From an uncultured Clostridia bacterium (GTDB taxonomy: Bacteria; Bacillota; Clostridia; TANB77; CAG-508), in assembly GCA_948875265.1 (NCBI GenBank), contig CAQRYF010000010.1:3393-37411 (forward strand): a stretch of DNA of 34,019 nt, given 5' to 3'. A program made the translations under genes and the position numbers. The notes below the pieces were generated by a model. The model was not told where the DNA came from. It worked only from the letters and a program-made list of their open reading frames with translations, and did no database searches. This document shows, in pieces, positions 31,028 through 34,019 of this stretch (its first letter is position 1; every line of letters begins with the position of its first letter).

Positions 31028-32377
31028 ATGGCAATAGAAAAAGAAGAATTAATTGCAAAAATAAAAGAACTTTTAAAACCTGAACTTACAAAAATATCTT
31101 ATGATACTTGGATTATGCCTTTAGATATTAGAAGTATTGATGGTAATCATATTATTTTTACTACTAATTCAGAATTTCAAAAAGATTTTATAGAAAATAA
31201 ATACAATACTTTAATTTTCAACACTTTAAGATATATAACAAATAAGGATTGGACATTTTCTGTAATAGATATAACGAAAGAAAATAAAGCTAATAACATT
31301 ATAACAGATGATAAGCAAGATGCATCTTCTCCAGAAATTGAGCTAAATAAAACAACATTAAATCCTAAATATACATTTGAGACTTTTGTTGTTGGAAATA
31401 ATAATAGATTTGCTCATGCTGCTGCATTAGCAGTAGGGAATGAACCTTCGAATTCATATAATCCATTATTTTTATATGGAGGAGTCGGTTTAGGTAAAAC
31501 TCACTTAATGCATGCAATCGGAAATAGAATTCTTGAAAATAACAGAAATTCTAATGTTCTATATGTTACTTCAGAAAAATTTACAAATCAATTAATAAAT
31601 GCAATTAAAGATAATAAAAATGAATTTTTTAGAAATAAATATAGAAGTATTGATGTTTTATTAATAGATGATATTCAATTTATTGCTGGCAAAGAAAGAG
31701 TTCAAGAAGAGTTTTTCCACACATTTAATGCCTTATATGAAGAAGGTAAACAAATTATTATTTCTAGTGATAAACCACCAAGAGATATTCAATTCTTAGA
31801 AGACAGGCTAAAATCAAGATTTGAATGGGGACTTTTAGCTGACATTTCTTGTCCTGACTATGAAACTCGTTTAGCTATTCTAAGAAAAAAGGCTCAAGAT
31901 GAAAATATTGTTATTGAGGATTTTATTCTTTCTAACATTGCCAACAAAATAGATTCAAATATTAGAGAATTAGAAGGTGTTTTCAATAAAATAGTTGCAA
32001 GAGCATCACTTACACATAGTCCTATAACTATAGAGCTTGCAGAAAATATTATTAATGAATTTAAATATGAAAGCGAAAAAGTTATTTCTTGCGATTTTAT
32101 AAAAGAAACTGTTGCTAAATACTTTAGTATCAATAAAGATGATTTAGCAGGAAACAAAAGATCTAATGATATTGCATTTCCAAGACAAATTGCTATGTAC
32201 TTATGTAGAGAAATTGCCAATATGTCTTATCCTCAAATAGGAACAGATTTTGGAGGAAGAGATCATTCAACAGTTATGCATGCATGTAGAAAAATTGAAA
32301 AAGAAATAAAAGAAAAAAGTAATACAAAGTTAATTGTGGATAGTGTGAAAAACATAATCATAAATGGCAAACAATAG
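31028..32377 (+). CDS. dnaA: Chromosomal replication initiator DnaA
   Basis: A 449-residue initiator that binds DnaA boxes and melts the origin. Domain I is at the N-terminus (ELLKPELTKISYDTWIMPL) and a short linker follows. The AAA+ domain has Walker A GGVGLGKTH and Walker B VLLIDDIQF. The C-terminal DNA-binding domain contains the signature FGGRDHSTVMHACRKIE. ATG 31028 is chosen because AAAGGA lies eight bases upstream; a longer in-frame reading from GTG 30986 would overlap a DnaA box and has no site. The 321-base gap to dnaN also holds DnaA boxes. Confidence 0.97.
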   Translation: MAIEKEELIAKIKELLKPELTKISYDTWIMPLDIRSIDGNHIIFTTNSEFQKDFIENKYNTLIFNTLRYITNKDWTFSVIDITKENKANNIITDDKQDASSPEIELNKTTLNPKYTFETFVVGNNNRFAHAAALAVGNEPSNSYNPLFLYGGVGLGKTHLMHAIGNRILENNRNSNVLYVTSEKFTNQLINAIKDNKNEFFRNKYRSIDVLLIDDIQFIAGKERVQEEFFHTFNALYEEGKQIIISSDKPPRDIQFLEDRLKSRFEWGLLADISCPDYETRLAILRKKAQDENIVIEDFILSNIANKIDSNIRELEGVFNKIVARASLTHSPITIELAENIINEFKYESEKVISCDFIKETVAKYFSINKDDLAGNKRSNDIAFPRQIAMYLCREIANMSYPQIGTDFGGRDHSTVMHACRKIEKEIKEKSNTKLIVDSVKNIIINGKQ

Positions 32378-32698
32378 TAATTAATATAATTATAAAATTT
32401 TTTTAAAATTTGTGTTTGTTAAAATGCTTGTTTGTTAAAAACGATTTGTTCCATTCTTACGGAACAGCTACATTGGATATCCACACCCCAATGTTAATAA
32501 CATGTTTAAAAAGTGTGTATATCTTACTTTTACACATATCAAAAAAAATACTGTGGATTATTATACAAGTTTTCCACTAAATTATAAACAGTAATTTTAC
32601 TAGGGATTGTAACTTTCAACATAGTTTTCCACAGTTTCCACAAGACCTAATACTATTACTACTAAAAATATTATATTATTATATAAGGAGGATACGAA
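32378..32698. other. oriC: Replication origin, downstream part (dnaA-dnaN gap)
   Basis: No gene is visible. DnaA-box-like sites: ATATCCACA (about 32477), TGTGGATTA (about 32552), TTTTCCACT (about 32570), TTTTCCACA (32625-32633) and GTTTCCACA (32634-32642). A hairpin TGTTCC/GGAACA lies near 32448-32466. Two box clusters flanking dnaA are the bipartite origin known from Bacillus and Clostridia. Confidence 0.75.
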
Positions 32699-33817
32699 AT
32701 GAAAATAGTTTGTTACAAGGATAAAATCCTTAAAGCTATCAATTCCGTAGTTAAAGGTGTAGCTTCTAAAACTACAATGCCTATACTAGAAGGAATTTTA
32801 ATTCAAACAAATGATAATGAAATAAAATTAACAACATATGACTTAGAAATAGGTATAGAATACATAATGGAATGCGAAGTAAAAGAACAAGGAAGTACAG
32901 TTGTAAATGCAATAATGTTTAGTGAAATAATAAGAAAATTGCCAGATACAGAAATTCACATTTCTGTAAATGACAAAAACTTATTAGAAATAGAATGTGA
33001 AGGAGCTTTATACAAATTAGCAACAATGAATCCTGAAGAATTTCCAGAGCTTCCAAAAATAGAAATAGAAAATTCAATTGAAGTAGATCAAAATGTTTTA
33101 AAAAATATGATAAGGAAAACAATATTTGCTGTAAGTGGTGAAGATAGTAGACCTATATTCACAGGTTGTTTATTCGAAGTGGAAAACAATAAGTTAAGTT
33201 TAGTTGCAGTAGACGGATTTAGATTAGCATTAAGAACAATATTCTTAAATAAACAAACAAATAATTTTAATGCTGTAATACCTGGAAAAACATTAACAGA
33301 AGTTAACAAAATAATATCTGATTCATTTGAACCAGTAAAAATAGGAATTTCAAAAAATCAAGCATTATTCGAAATGGATAATTGTAAAGTAGTAACAAGA
33401 ATTTTAGATGGAGAGTTTCTAAATTATAAAAATGTAATACCAAATAATTGGGAAACAAGAATAAAAGTAAATAAAAATAATATTCAAAATTGTTTTGAAA
33501 GAATTAGTCTAATATCTTCTTCATCAGTTGAAAAAGAGAAAAAATATCCAGTAAAAGTACAAGTCGATATTGGAAAAGTATTAATATCTTGTACAAATCA
33601 AACAGGCGATGCTAAAGAAGAATTATATGTTTCAACAGAAGGTAAAAATTTAGAAGCAGGATTTAATCCAAAGTATTTCTTAGATAGTTTAAAAGCCATT
33701 GATGATGAAGAAGTATATATAGAATTTGGGACAAGTATATCACCATGTTTAATAAAATCAGTAGAAAATACTGATTATACATATATGATTTTACCAATTA
33801 GATTAAAAGAAGATTAA
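32699..33817 (+). CDS. dnaN: DNA polymerase III beta subunit (sliding clamp)
   Basis: A 372-residue ring-forming processivity factor. The three repeated clamp domains are visible: the first begins MKIVCYKDKILKAINSVVKGVASKTTMPILEGILIQT, the second near residue 125 (VDQNVLKNMIRKTIFAVSGEDSRPIFTGCLFEV), and the third near 250 (NKNNIQNCFERISLISSS). The C-terminus YTYMILPIRL is the conserved end of the family. AAGGAGG precedes the ATG. It follows dnaA in the usual order. Confidence 0.97.
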   Translation: MKIVCYKDKILKAINSVVKGVASKTTMPILEGILIQTNDNEIKLTTYDLEIGIEYIMECEVKEQGSTVVNAIMFSEIIRKLPDTEIHISVNDKNLLEIECEGALYKLATMNPEEFPELPKIEIENSIEVDQNVLKNMIRKTIFAVSGEDSRPIFTGCLFEVENNKLSLVAVDGFRLALRTIFLNKQTNNFNAVIPGKTLTEVNKIISDSFEPVKIGISKNQALFEMDNCKVVTRILDGEFLNYKNVIPNNWETRIKVNKNNIQNCFERISLISSSSVEKEKKYPVKVQVDIGKVLISCTNQTGDAKEELYVSTEGKNLEAGFNPKYFLDSLKAIDDEEVYIEFGTSISPCLIKSVENTDYTYMILPIRLKED

Positions 33818-33822
33818 AAAAT

Positions 33823-33846
33823 AAAGGTAGAAGAAATTCTGCCTTT
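33823..33846 (+). terminator. Weak terminator-like hairpin after dnaN
   Basis: AAAGGTAGAA / TTCTGCCTTT with a GAAA loop and one G-T pair, six bases after the stop codon. There is no T run after it, so it may serve as an RNA stabiliser instead. Confidence 0.45.
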
Positions 33847-33858
33847 AAAAGTATAATG

Positions 33859-33904
33859 ATATAAGTTTTCCACTTTTTGTTTTTTGTTTGTGGAAAACTT
33901 ATAT
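33859..33904. other. Large perfect hairpin with DnaA-box-like arms
   Basis: A 15-bp perfect inverted repeat (ATATAAGTTTTCCAC and its complement) around a T-rich 16-base loop. Each arm contains TTTTCCAC, eight of nine bases of the relaxed DnaA box. A further TGTGGATAA box lies at 34001-34009. Confidence 0.6.
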
Positions 33905-34019
33905 TAGAATGTTGATAATTGTAAAAACAAATAAATTAGTAAAAAAAAGATAAAAAAAGAATAAAATAGTAAAAAAAAGAAAATATAATAAAGACAGATA
34001 TGTGGATAATTTAATAAAT

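Overview
The window is the replication-origin region of a very AT-rich, low-GC Gram-positive chromosome (Firmicutes, most likely class Clostridia). The evidence is the order rpmH-rnpA-yidD-yidC-jag-mnmE-mnmG-rsmG-parA-parB-DUF4446 read leftwards, with dnaA-dnaN read rightwards from a DnaA-box cluster at about 30.8-31.0 kb. It uses the standard bacterial code (TGA is a stop), strong AGGAGG-type ribosome binding sites and several TTG/GTG starts. Almost every gene points away from the origin. I cannot name the species.

Layout by region. 1-935: an ABC transporter (permease cut by the window edge, and its ATPase). 967-15151: a 14-kb type IV secretion (T4SS) locus on the minus strand. It holds four VirB2/TrbC-like pilin paralogues, PrgI, a membrane-anchored VirB4/TraC N-terminal-like protein, a VirB4 ATPase, a VirB6-like channel protein split by a one-base frameshift, two single-pass proteins with possible VirB8/NTF2-like domains, and a 1196-residue membrane-anchored cell-wall hydrolase with four candidate enzymatic domains. 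No coupling protein (VirD4/TcpA) or relaxase lies beside it. 15258-15503: two tRNA-Ser genes. 15477-20854: a 5.35-kb integrative element inserted in the 5' half of tRNA-Ser(UGA). It carries integrase, excisionase-like protein, Rep_trans/MobT-type initiator, a candidate oriT or replication origin, a repressor with a degenerate S24 domain, two small XRE regulators and two small cargo genes. It is bounded by a 31-bp direct repeat. 20855-21060: the left end of a second, related element, kept only as a promoter, att arm repeats and the last 33 codons of an integrase. 21078-34019: the core origin region.

How the parts work together. The T4SS genes form two transcription blocks. A near-consensus promoter drives the pilin block. 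Two consecutive terminator hairpins separate it from the PrgI-VirB4-VirB6-hydrolase block, and the same tandem 11-bp motif lies upstream of both blocks. The element next door has a relaxase-like initiator but no transfer apparatus of its own, so it looks like a mobilizable element that needs a T4SS in trans. Whether it uses the neighbouring one is unknown.

The most notable observations are the coupling-protein-less T4SS beside the origin with its four pilins and multi-domain hydrolase; the shared tandem operator-like repeat; the element that captures the 5' half of a tRNA and supplies a replacement outward promoter for it; the relic of an earlier element at the same site; and two single-base frame breaks, one in the VirB6-like gene and one at the start of mnmE, that are either sequence errors or real lesions.
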